A stretch of DNA of 64,000 nucleotides from the NCBI GenBank assembly GCA_029226955.1, contig JAQXZA010000012.1:20099-84098 (forward strand), in the 5' to 3' direction. Of this stretch, positions 50,874 to 60,809 are shown piece by piece. The position numbers were made by a program, and so were the translations under genes. How positions within the stretch are numbered: the first letter of the stretch is position 1; every line of letters begins with the position of its first letter. Below the pieces are notes generated by a model. The model did no database searches and was not told the origin of the DNA. It was given only the letters and a program-made list of their open reading frames with translations. The DNA is from Clostridia bacterium (lineage in GTDB: Bacteria > Bacillota > Clostridia > Oscillospirales > Acutalibacteraceae).

Positions 50874-53800
50874 TTGAATACTAATGATTTTGTAAAAAAA
50901 TATCTTTCCAGTACCAACCTTATGTATGTATCGGATAAGATAAGTATTGATTCATCTGAAGAAATAGACTTGATGCATTTATGCCTGTACCGTGTTAATG
51001 AAGTCTGTTTTGACGATAAAGCTCCAAGAAAAGAAGCACTGGAAAATGTAATGACTTCTTTAAGAATTCCGGGCATAAATGTTGTCTTTCTGATTGTAGG
51101 CGAAAAAGATAATGTAAGTTTCTATTATGGTGTTTCAAAAGATAAAACATCGGATTTTAAACAGGAACTCGGCATTTATGAAATAGGAAATACTATTCTT
51201 CAGCCAGCAATATTGGGTAATTTCAGGGGCAGTAAAGTTTCTGAGATAGATCCAGATCAAAAGAAGAAAATACTCGAACAAATTAACAGTCTGAAATACG
51301 GCAGAGTTATCGAGGGAGTTCCGGGTGCAAACAAAGATGATGAAAAATTTCAGGGCATTGACCGACTTGTAAATGTTATGTACGGTTCTGAATTTTGCTT
51401 TATGATTATTGCAAAACCACTTGAACTTGATTCTATACTTGATTTGCAGGAAAATCTGTACCACTTATATACTGATATATTATCTCCGCTCGCAAAAATG
51501 AATATACAGTCAAGCAGCGGTGAAAGCAACGGCACTTCTACAAGCCATACAGAAGGTGAATCAAAAGGCGAAAATAACAGTTCAACAGATTCTTCCGGAA
51601 CAAGTCACTCGGATTCAGATGGAACCAACACATCTGATTCAAAAAGCGAAAATGATTCAGACTCAAAAAATCGAAGTGATTCTTCAAGTGAAGAAACAGG
51701 AAGCAGTTCTACATCTCACTCCACTCAGGAAGGAACATCACACACAAGGGGTCGTAGTAAAACAACCGGAACAAGTGAAAGCCACACAGACGGAACAAAT
51801 ACAGGACATTCGGATACCAAAGGAACATCAACCGGTTCAAGCAAAAGTGACACAACATCTGACAGTAAAACAAAATCTACTTCCAGTAATACATCATTTG
51901 AAATTAACAACAAGGAAGTTCAGGACTGGATTAAATATCTTGACGAGGTGCTTTTTCCAAGAATTGATTACGGTAAGGGCAAAGGTCTGTTTATTACTTC
52001 AATGGCTGTATTTGCAAATAATAAGAGCGTCCTTGAAAAATTACAGAATACTGTTATAGCACTCTATTCGGGAGAAAACGGCAACAGAGTTCCACTGAAA
52101 GCTACGGATATGAATGATTTGTCAACTCAGATGGTAAAGTCATTCTGTTTGCCGCAAGGAAAAATCTATTTTACAAATCCTGATGATGAATTAAAAGCAC
52201 GAATTGCAATGTCGCAATATATAGATAAAACGGGAAATGCATATCTCGGAAACTGGATTACAACAAATGAATTGGGACTTATTGCAGGACTTCCACAAAA
52301 AGAAATTGTAGGTCTGGCACTCAAAGAAGAAGTAGAATTTGGTCTTAATACCGACAACAGCATAAAAGATGAAAACAAAATTGAGCTTGGTCATCTTATT
52401 CAGAACGGAAATATTCTTGAATACAATAATGTATATCTTGATAAATCCGTTCTTGACCAGCATATATTTGTTTCGGGAGTTACAGGAAGCGGAAAGACAA
52501 CAACCTGTCAGCAGATATTAAATAAAAGTAATCTGCCATTTCTGGTAGTTGAACCGGCAAAAACAGAGTACAGAATAATGAAGAAAGATTATAACGATCT
52601 TCTTGTTTTTACGATAGGAAACAATAATGTTGCACCGCTCAAAATGAATCCGTTTGTTTTTTATCGGCACGAAAGTATAACATCAAGAGTCGATATGCTT
52701 AAAGCCTGTATAGAATCTGCCTTTGAAATGGAAGCTGCCATACCGCAGATTATCGAATCCGCTATGTATAAAAGCTATGAGGACTACGGCTGGAACATTT
52801 CGACAAATCAGAACAGTATGTTTGATGACCCGTTTGAAGACGGTTCAGAAGCATTTCCTACACTTGATGACCTTATACGAAACACTAAAATTGTAGTTGA
52901 GGAACAGGGCTTTGATGCAAGATTAAAAAATGACTACATAGGTTCAATCAATGCAAGACTTTTAGGACTGCTTGCAGGAAACAAAGGACAAATGCTTAAT
53001 ACACATCAGTCAATAGATTTTGTGGATTTGCTTGATAAGCGTGTTGTTTTTGAGCTTGAAGATATACGAAGTGCGTCTGAAAAATCTCTTATTATGGGCT
53101 TTATACTCATAAACCTTTCCGAAGCGATAAAAGAGAAGTATCGTCAGTCAGGTGCATTTAAACACATTACGCTTATTGAAGAAGCACACAGACTTTTAAG
53201 CAAATGTTTGCCAGGTGACGATCCGAATAAAAAGCACGGTGTTGAAATGTTTTCAGATATGCTTGCTGAAATACGCAAATACGGAGAATCGCTTGTTATT
53301 GTTGACCAGATACCGAATAAGCTGACTCCTGAAGTTCTGAAAAACACAAACACAAAAATCATTCACAGGATTTTCGCATCAGATGATAAGGATGCTATCG
53401 GAAATACTGTAATGCTTGATGATTCTCAAAAGAAGTTCCTGTCAAATCTTAAAACAGGGGAAGCAATCTTCTTTTCAAACGGATTTGACAAAGCGGTTCA
53501 GATTAAAATCAATCCGTCTTACAATACATCAGATAAAGTTATTGATGATTCTGAAATTATTGATACGGTGAGAGATTATTATTCAGTACATTACAAGAAA
53601 AATCTGATTATGGGTCTTAAACTTTTTGACGGTAAACCATCAGTCGATGAATATAACAGCATTAAACTGTTAAGTGACGGACTGGCTGATGAATACTGGA
53701 AATATGTAGTCAAATACAATGTTCCACTGAAAATCAAAAAGGAAATCAAAGCCGTTATGAATAGAATTGGTTCAGACAGATTTAATGAGTATCTTTGGGA

Positions 53801-53948
53801 GTATATTATATGCAAGCAAAAGTATTTATTACATCAGGCGAAAAACGGCAGACAAATACTTAACAACATTATTACTGACAGTTTGTCAGATAACGATACT
53901 TTGAACGAATTTTCAAAATATTTCAAAAAACAATCAGGAGGAATTTAA
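50874..53948 (+). CDS. HerA-type (DUF87) ATPase with Ser/Thr-rich linker, copy 2
   Basis: QHIFVSGVTGSGKTTTCQQILNK, HITLIEEAHRLL, NTNTKIIHRIFAS; ~130-residue SGESNGTSTSHTEGESKGENNSSTDSSGTSHSDSDG... tract. TTG start at 50874 has better RBS spacing than ATG 50865. Confidence 0.85.
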   Translation: MNTNDFVKKYLSSTNLMYVSDKISIDSSEEIDLMHLCLYRVNEVCFDDKAPRKEALENVMTSLRIPGINVVFLIVGEKDNVSFYYGVSKDKTSDFKQELGIYEIGNTILQPAILGNFRGSKVSEIDPDQKKKILEQINSLKYGRVIEGVPGANKDDEKFQGIDRLVNVMYGSEFCFMIIAKPLELDSILDLQENLYHLYTDILSPLAKMNIQSSSGESNGTSTSHTEGESKGENNSSTDSSGTSHSDSDGTNTSDSKSENDSDSKNRSDSSSEETGSSSTSHSTQEGTSHTRGRSKTTGTSESHTDGTNTGHSDTKGTSTGSSKSDTTSDSKTKSTSSNTSFEINNKEVQDWIKYLDEVLFPRIDYGKGKGLFITSMAVFANNKSVLEKLQNTVIALYSGENGNRVPLKATDMNDLSTQMVKSFCLPQGKIYFTNPDDELKARIAMSQYIDKTGNAYLGNWITTNELGLIAGLPQKEIVGLALKEEVEFGLNTDNSIKDENKIELGHLIQNGNILEYNNVYLDKSVLDQHIFVSGVTGSGKTTTCQQILNKSNLPFLVVEPAKTEYRIMKKDYNDLLVFTIGNNNVAPLKMNPFVFYRHESITSRVDMLKACIESAFEMEAAIPQIIESAMYKSYEDYGWNISTNQNSMFDDPFEDGSEAFPTLDDLIRNTKIVVEEQGFDARLKNDYIGSINARLLGLLAGNKGQMLNTHQSIDFVDLLDKRVVFELEDIRSASEKSLIMGFILINLSEAIKEKYRQSGAFKHITLIEEAHRLLSKCLPGDDPNKKHGVEMFSDMLAEIRKYGESLVIVDQIPNKLTPEVLKNTNTKIIHRIFASDDKDAIGNTVMLDDSQKKFLSNLKTGEAIFFSNGFDKAVQIKINPSYNTSDKVIDDSEIIDTVRDYYSVHYKKNLIMGLKLFDGKPSVDEYNSIKLLSDGLADEYWKYVVKYNVPLKIKKEIKAVMNRIGSDRFNEYLWEYIICKQKYLLHQAKNGRQILNNIITDSLSDNDTLNEFSKYFKKQSGGI

Positions 53949-53949
53949 A

Positions 53950-54684
53950 ATGGGTATTTTTGGTAGTATAGTAAGTGGTATAGGCAGTGCACTCAGTAGT
54001 GTAGGACATGCAATATGCAGCGGCATATCTCATATATGCGGTGGATTAGGAAAACTTGGAAGTGGTATTTCCAGCTTTGCAGAAAAAGCTATCGGAATAG
54101 GGGAGAAATTTTTTCCGCATTTAGAAACACTGGAAGTTCTTAAATTGGCTGTTCATATTATTGTTACAATAGCTGAAGCATTGGGACTTAAAGAAAAAGA
54201 AAAAGACTCTCCTGAAGAAATAGCTATGAAAGCAGAAGAAGCAGATAAAAAGCCGGAGGATTTTGAATCTACGGAAGCATACATCAAATACCTCCAAAAC
54301 GAAATTCAGCTTGACAAAGAAAAAATGGAAAAACTTACTCCTGAGGAAAAAACCGAATATGCAGTAGTAGGTTCAGCAATTTATCTTAAAGCGGCTGCTG
54401 AAAAGTTAGGTGTTGAACCGATTGACGCTCCTATTATTATGGATTTTGCAAAAGCAGGTATAGATCCGAAAGAAATGGTCAGTATTATCAAGGAGCTTAA
54501 AAACAATGGCATAACAGATACAAAGTCAATAAGCGATTATCTTCACGGTCATGCACAGGATCTTAATACATCTGAAAAAGTCGAAAAATCCATTTTTGAC
54601 GGTATCAAAAATATGAACCCTGATATGTCGAAAAAAGATGTTTATGATAAAATTTCCGACATAGAAAATGCAGTAGGATACTGA
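53950..54684 (+). CDS. Uncharacterised protein with Gly/Ser-rich amphipathic N-terminus
   Basis: MGIFGSIVSGIGSALSSVGHAICSGISHICGGLGKLGSGISSFAEKAIGIGEKFFP then helical domain; in operon. Confidence 0.55.
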   Translation: MGIFGSIVSGIGSALSSVGHAICSGISHICGGLGKLGSGISSFAEKAIGIGEKFFPHLETLEVLKLAVHIIVTIAEALGLKEKEKDSPEEIAMKAEEADKKPEDFESTEAYIKYLQNEIQLDKEKMEKLTPEEKTEYAVVGSAIYLKAAAEKLGVEPIDAPIIMDFAKAGIDPKEMVSIIKELKNNGITDTKSISDYLHGHAQDLNTSEKVEKSIFDGIKNMNPDMSKKDVYDKISDIENAVGY

Positions 54685-54694
54685 GGTGAATTAA

Positions 54695-55222
54695 ATGACT
54701 GAATATAAGCCGTCGATAATGAGATGTCTTTTTCTGAAAATCAAGAGTGATGTTTTTACTGTTATCTTTACGGATACATATCACATACTTACTTTCGATG
54801 GAGAAAAATACACAACATACAACAATAAATTCTGGGAACGCTTTAAAAATCGTGTATCTTACCTTAATGAACAAGAAAATGACTTTTGCTTTGTTTCAGA
54901 CGATGAAAAATGGGATATTCCGGAATGGATAACAAAGTCAGCATGTAATACCACTGAATCTATGTGGAACTACAACACGCTTGCTGACGCTTTGAATGTT
55001 TTACAGCTTAACTGTAATATGTACATAAAGGATTTGTACGGTGACACAGTATATAACTATCGTTCAACTTTTCCTGAGAAAAAATATGAGCTTAAAATAA
55101 ACTATATGGCAAAGCAAAAAAATAAAGATAATACAAAACGCAATAATAATTCAGGTGTTTCAGAATTTGAGCGATATTTCCGCAATGCACTGATTAAGGA
55201 TAAAGAAAGGAACAAAATCTAA
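54695..55222 (+). CDS. Uncharacterised 175-aa protein
   Basis: ORF in operon between the helical protein and Hsp70-like gene. Confidence 0.5.
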   Translation: MTEYKPSIMRCLFLKIKSDVFTVIFTDTYHILTFDGEKYTTYNNKFWERFKNRVSYLNEQENDFCFVSDDEKWDIPEWITKSACNTTESMWNYNTLADALNVLQLNCNMYIKDLYGDTVYNYRSTFPEKKYELKINYMAKQKNKDNTKRNNNSGVSEFERYFRNALIKDKERNKI

Positions 55223-56177
55223 ATGGATACAAATAAGGTTACAAGAGTCGAACTTAAAGGAAGTATATTGAACAATATTTCAAATGCATTTTATATAAAT
55301 TTATTAAGGGAAATGCTAAATAATATTATCACTTCCACTTTTGACACGGTATTCAGTCAGAAGTGGGTGCCTGTTAGCGGTCACTACTATACACCACGGG
55401 TTGGTTTGTTTGTCGAAAAAGCAAACAGTTACCCTAATTCCGGTTATTCACGTTCAGCACTCTTTGATATTGCAACAAGAGAAATGAGTGAGAAAGAAGT
55501 AACTAATCTTTTTAAAATAAACAAAGCGGATTGTCCGATAACGAATGCTATTAAAGCTTCATACTCATATAGAGGTCATCACTATATTCAATTCGAGTCG
55601 GGAAGTTTAATATTTGAAAGTGGAGAGAGTAGTAGTTGGCGTGACAACGATTGCATAAAAATTGCAACGGCTGTGTGTTCAAAAACAAAGTTCAAACAAT
55701 TAGTTCTGTCAGGAAAAATCCGTCTTGAAGGCAGTGATTATAAAACTATAAATGATATTATCGATTTTATGGTTAAAAAATCCACTGACATTGATAATAT
55801 GGACAGTAATGATTTAATGGTACTGGCTAAAAACCTGAAAATAGATAAAACCGCATTACAACAAACAAACGAAATGATAAAAAAGGGCATAAAGCTTGGT
55901 GTAAATGCGGAGGAATTTTTCAAAAATGAAATACTTTCTTGTGATGAAAAAAGAGCGGAACTTGAAAAATATGATTCAAAATGCCTTGAAGATGTTAATC
56001 TCGGTCACTGGGAACTCTGGAATAATAATCTGAAAAATGCTGTTATTACCGCTGATTTAACTACTCCTCTTATAGCAAGAAATCCTGTTTCTGATGTTCA
56101 TTATGACGGAATAATAGGTATAGACTTTGGTACAAAAAGCACAATAGTATCCTGCCAGAACGGTAAAAACAAAACTA

Positions 56178-57458
56178 GTATTTCATCCTTTAATTAACTC
56201 GACTTTTTGACAGGCAGTGTATCAACAATGATTTCTTCCGATACATCAATGTCATCAAGATTATATTTCCAATGGAACACAATAGGTTCTTCATTTATTT
56301 CTGCAAAATATTTGTAGATTCGATTAGTAAGTTCCTCCTTAGATTTGACACGGATACCTCTGAGCATCTGACGTGTCATCTTGCTAAAGAAACCTTCAAC
56401 CATATTGAGCCATGATCCATGTTTGGGAGTGAATACAAATTCGAATCTTCCCGGTACGGTCGTCAAGTATTTTCTGGTCGCCTCTGATGTATGAACTTTA
56501 AGATTATCGAGTACTATGCGCACTTTGTCTCCTTTTGGGTACTTGTTGTCTAATAGCTTCAAAAATTCAATGTATTCCTTGCTGCTGTGCTTGTCTCTTA
56601 CAAGAGGAATCGCTTCTCCTGTTTGAAGATCAATTGCAGCTAATAATGAAAGAGTACCCAAACGTTTATATTCGTAATCTCTACTGATGGTCGAATGCTT
56701 CTCGTCCGGCATTAAATCATCTGATGTTGCTGCAATAGCCTGTATTCCTGGCTTTTCATCATAAGACAGCACATGAACAGGTGTATCATCAGATACAATA
56801 AGCTTTCCAGCTTCATCAAACTGCATTTCGAGCTGTTTATACACAAGCAGGACATTATGCATTTTGGAATCAAAATCAGGATCTCGGTTCTCACAGTAAT
56901 AAGTTATTTTATGTGGCTTTATATCTGCCGCATCAAGAATCTTATTTACTGTACTTTTATGAATGGTGGAAAGTCTTGTGTATCCAGCTGCTTCGGCAGT
57001 TTTATTAATATGTGAAGTCAGCTTAGCATATGTCCAGGTTTCAGCAGCATATCCAAAATCAATTGGTTTCTGGCAGGCAATGTTAATAATCCAAGCTTTT
57101 TCTTCGTCTGTAATCTCAGCATTTCTGCCACGGCCAGGAGCATCAAAGAGTGCTTTTTCAATGCCGCCTTCTTTAAACTTTTTTAGGCAAAGCATGACGC
57201 TGCAGCGGTTAAGACCTACTTTATCAGCAATTGCATCTATTGATACGGCATCCGCACGTAATAATAGGATTCGTGCTCTTGTGACTGTTTGAGCCTGAAT
57301 TGTTCTAGCACGAGTTTGAAGTTCGAGATATTCTTTTTCTTCCTTACTAAGTTCAATTGATGATGCTCTTTTTCCCATGAAAATGTCCTCCAAAATCTTT
57401 ATAAGAACATTATAGCACAGCTTTCTAATATAGTCGAGTTATTAAAAAGATATTATAC
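56178..57458 (-). mobile_element. IS630-type insertion sequence (1281 bp) with TA target duplication
   Basis: Imperfect 27-bp TIRs GTATTTCATCCTTTAATTAACTCGACT / GTATAATATCTTTTTAATAACTCGACT (rc of right end); TA at 56176-56177 and 57459-57460. Confidence 0.9.
56194..57378 (-). CDS. IS630-family transposase
   Basis: HTH region ADKVGLNRCSVMLCLKKFKEGGIEKALFDAPGRGRNAEIT; DDE region LSYDEKPGIQAI..., VRIVLDNLKVHTSEATRKYL, FTPKHGSWLNMVEGFFSKM. Confidence 0.93.
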   Translation of the reverse strand: MGKRASSIELSKEEKEYLELQTRARTIQAQTVTRARILLLRADAVSIDAIADKVGLNRCSVMLCLKKFKEGGIEKALFDAPGRGRNAEITDEEKAWIINIACQKPIDFGYAAETWTYAKLTSHINKTAEAAGYTRLSTIHKSTVNKILDAADIKPHKITYYCENRDPDFDSKMHNVLLVYKQLEMQFDEAGKLIVSDDTPVHVLSYDEKPGIQAIAATSDDLMPDEKHSTISRDYEYKRLGTLSLLAAIDLQTGEAIPLVRDKHSSKEYIEFLKLLDNKYPKGDKVRIVLDNLKVHTSEATRKYLTTVPGRFEFVFTPKHGSWLNMVEGFFSKMTRQMLRGIRVKSKEELTNRIYKYFAEINEEPIVFHWKYNLDDIDVSEEIIVDTLPVKKSS

Positions 57459-59551
57459 TAGACTTCTTCGTATAGGTATAGGACAGCTCAGCAAACGGGC
57501 AGAGCTAAAACACTATGAAAACCCTACGGTTATGGAATTTATCAGTCTTGACAGATTTATGAAAGCATATAATAATGAACAGGGCAGACCACATACATCA
57601 ATTCAGGATCTTACTGTATCGCATAAAGCCTACAACAGCATGAAAAACTGTGAACAAAGTGATTTGTTTTATTCGTTTTTCTATGATATAAAGCAATGGT
57701 GCGGTGACGGAGAACGATACAAACAAATCAAAATTATTGACCAGAATAAGCAAGAACACATATTGCCAAAATATCTTGATATAAAAGATAACGAGTTTGA
57801 CCCTGTTGAAATTTACGCATATTATCTCGGACTTTTTATAAATAATATGCGTAACGGGATATACATTAATTATATACTGTCTTTCCCAGTTACATACGAA
57901 AAAGCGGTTAAGGAAAAACTTCTGAACAGCTTTACAAAAGGTATCAAAAAATCCTTGCCTGACGCAGTTCTGTCCGACAACAATGTTATGAATAAATTTA
58001 AAGTAAGACAGGGAATAAGTGAGCCAGCCGCATATGCAATATGTGCACTTAAAAATTTCGGCTTGAATCCAATAGGAAATCAAAAAATATTCTATGGCAT
58101 TTTTGATTTCGGCGGCGGTACAACCGACTTTGATTTTGGTCTTTACAGATGTGCTGATGAAGAAACGGAAGACAGATACGACTATGTGATCGAACAGTTT
58201 GGTTCTGAGGGCGATAAATTTCTTGGCGGTGAAAATCTTCTTGAACTTCTGTCCTTTGAAATTTTCAAGGCAAATCAGCACAACCTTAGATATAAGAGTG
58301 ATGAAGAACCGGGCTATTCATTCTTTAAACCTACCGAATGTGACGACTTTGCCGGCAGTGAAACGCTTATTTCAAATTCACAGGAGGCAAAAAGAAATAC
58401 CAAACAGCTTATGGAGGCTCTTCGTCCGATATGGGAGGGCATAGTTGACTATAAAGATAAAAACAATACCCAAGCTCAAAAGAACGAAAAAACTTCAACT
58501 AAATATTATACTCATGAAAGCGGATATATTCTGAAAAACGGTCAGGAAATTTTCCAGTCAGGAAAAATAATGGTCGATCTGTTTGATAAAAACGGTAAAA
58601 GACATCCTGGTGTTGCGTTGGATATCGTGAACAAAAGCAGTAATATCAATGTTGATATATTCGGTATATTAGAAAGAAGAATACAAAAAGGCGTAAACAA
58701 CTTTTTTGAGGCGTTAAAACTTTCGTTTGACAACAGAATTTCTGACGGTCAGGATAATATTCATATTTTTCTTGCCGGAAATTCATCAAAATCTCCAATT
58801 CTTCATAAGTGTTTTATTAACACTATGAAATTGCACAGTGATAAAATATCTGACGGACGAGAAAAAAATCCAGCCAAATATTTCAAATTATATTATCCGC
58901 TTGGTACACCGGAAGCAATAAAAATTCAAAAAGAAAACAAAGTAGACGTTGATCTTAACGATGTAATGATGCCAACAGGAAAAACAGGCGTTGCCTATGG
59001 TCTGATAGAAGGCAGAACCGGTGGAAATATAAAGGTCATATCCAGCATACCCGCCGGAAAAGAAATAAGGTTCAATTACTATGTCGGCAGAGCCAAAAGA
59101 GGTGCTTTCAAGGTTATACTCGACAGAAACATTGAATATGGTAAATGGGTAAAATTTATTGATGCAGGTCTTGATGAGTTTGAATTGTACTATTCGGATC
59201 TTCCTGAATCAGCAAGCGGCTCTTACAGCGTTGAAAATATGAAAAAGAAAATCCGTATGATAGATTATACCGATGATGAAGCAGATATTTACATAAGAGC
59301 GGTAGCCCCTTCAAAAATAGAGTATTCCGTTGCCAAAAGTCCAGAGGACGCTCAGAATGGCAAATTCTTATGCGATACAGTTGTTATTGACTTAAACGGC
59401 TGACAAATGTGTACTGGTTCTATCAGACCCCTACGGTTCTACAATGGTTCTAAAACAGTGTGCAAACATAGAAACCTTGATGATGAATCCGTTATTTTTA
59501 AACGAAACGGATGTTAAAAACGGTTCAAAATATAAAAATATCAATGTTTTG

Positions 59552-59567
59552 AATTGAGTGGGAATGA
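59552..59567 (+). repeat. Candidate att site matching the guaA 3' end
   Basis: aattGAGTGGGAATGA; 15/16 with 4341-4356; 111 bp from the 3' end of the integrase remnant. Confidence 0.8.
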
Positions 59568-59677
59568 TTAACAAAATGGCTGAAATACGCATTAAAACTA
59601 TGTTTACAATGTCAATTTTAAATTAAGCGTACCAAAATCGTACTAAATACGGCAAAAAATAAAAAACGTTTATATTT

Positions 59678-60752
59678 TTACTCGTTTAAAAAGTTATCGT
59701 GCAGCTCTTCAAGCTTACTTGCTACTTCTGATTGTTTATTCGGATATAAGTGCGAGTAGGTTTGAAGTGTTGTTTCGATATTCTCGTGTCCGAGTCGTTC
59801 GGATATGAGAAGCGGGGAAAAGCCAAGTTCAATCAGCAATGATGCGTGACTGTGTCTGAGGTCATGTACTCGTATCTTCTTGACATTTGCTTTTTTGCTG
59901 TACTTTTTCATTCGTTTCCACAAATAATATTTGTTGAACGGAAACAGTCGTTGCTCAGAAGACAGATTATAAATCTTGCTTGCGTAGTCTTGTATCTCTG
60001 TCATCAGGAATGAAGGCAAGGTAATTACTCTTTTGCTCTTTTTGGTCTTGGGGGTGAGTATCAGGTCTTTACCTTTGTACCGTGCGTAGTTTTTATTGAT
60101 TTTTACAGTACCGTTTGTAAAATCAAAATCGGATATATTTAGTGCGAGCATTTCGCCGGAACGCATACCTGAATAATACAGCAGCATAAACATCACGTGA
60201 GCGTGTATGTCATCAAACAGCATTGATGAACGTATTAAATTCTTCTTGCGTCCAGAATTGCATATTGTCAGCGTTCTTTTTTCCCATACTTCCGCAATCT
60301 CTTGCCGGGTTACTTTTCAATCCGTAATACTTGACGGCAAAGTTGAAAATTGCCGACAGCTGATTGTTGATAGTTTTGAGGTAAGTTTCTTTGTAGTTTT
60401 CGGGTGAGGATATAAGCTCGGTCTGCCAATTACGGACTGTTGTCGCCGTAATTGTGTTTATAGGCATATCTCCAAAGAACGGCAAGAGTTTAGTATTTAT
60501 CATAAACTCTTTGTTTGACAATGTGGTCGGCTTGATTCGTGGGGCTATATCATCTTTGTACAGTTCGACAAGGCTTCTGAAAGTCATTGAGCAGTCAGCA
60601 GAGGATTTGCGGATAAATTCGTTTTCCCACTCTTTTGCCTCTCGCTTGGTAGCAAAGCCTTCTTTCTTTTTACGCTTACGTTTGCCTTGCCAGTCGGTAT
60701 AGTAAAAGCTACAATACCATTTGCCGGTTTCTTCATTTTTATATTGTGGCAT
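59678..60752 (-). pseudogene. Tyrosine-family integrase, frameshifted
   Basis: N-term ORF 60213-60752 (MPQYKNEETGKWYCSFYYTDWQGKRKRKKKEGF...QFWTQEEFNTFINAV) and C-term ORF 59678-60223 (DIHAHVMFMLLYYSGMRSGEMLALNISDFD...LRHSHASLLIELG...LGHENIETTLQTYSHLYP). Confidence 0.88.
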
Positions 60753-60809
60753 AAATATTCCTCCTTAAAATTTTCCGCTGTCGGACTCGCACTCCGGCAG
60801 CGGATTTTT

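Larger units (their letters stand above)
55223..59403 (+). pseudogene. Hsp70-like (actin-fold ATPase) protein with N-terminal extension, interrupted by IS630-type element
   Basis: 5' part ends YDGIIGIDFGTKSTIVSCQNGKNKT (56176); 3' part resumes RLLRIGIGQLSKRAELKHYENPTVMEF...FYGIFDFGGGTTDFDFGLY. Removing 56178-57460 restores one frame. Confidence 0.88.

Noticed and set aside
51510-51900. Ser/Thr-rich tract considered as a nucleotide repeat array or CRISPR
   Set aside because: Degenerate codon-level low complexity; no fixed repeat unit or spacer pattern. No CRISPR array seen anywhere in the window.
51520-52059. 179-aa Gln-rich ORF inside HerA-2
   Set aside because: Alternative-frame shadow of the Ser/Thr-rich tract.
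57598-58281. 227-aa antisense ORF opposite the Hsp70-like gene
   Set aside because: Shadow ORF of the actin-fold domain coding strand.
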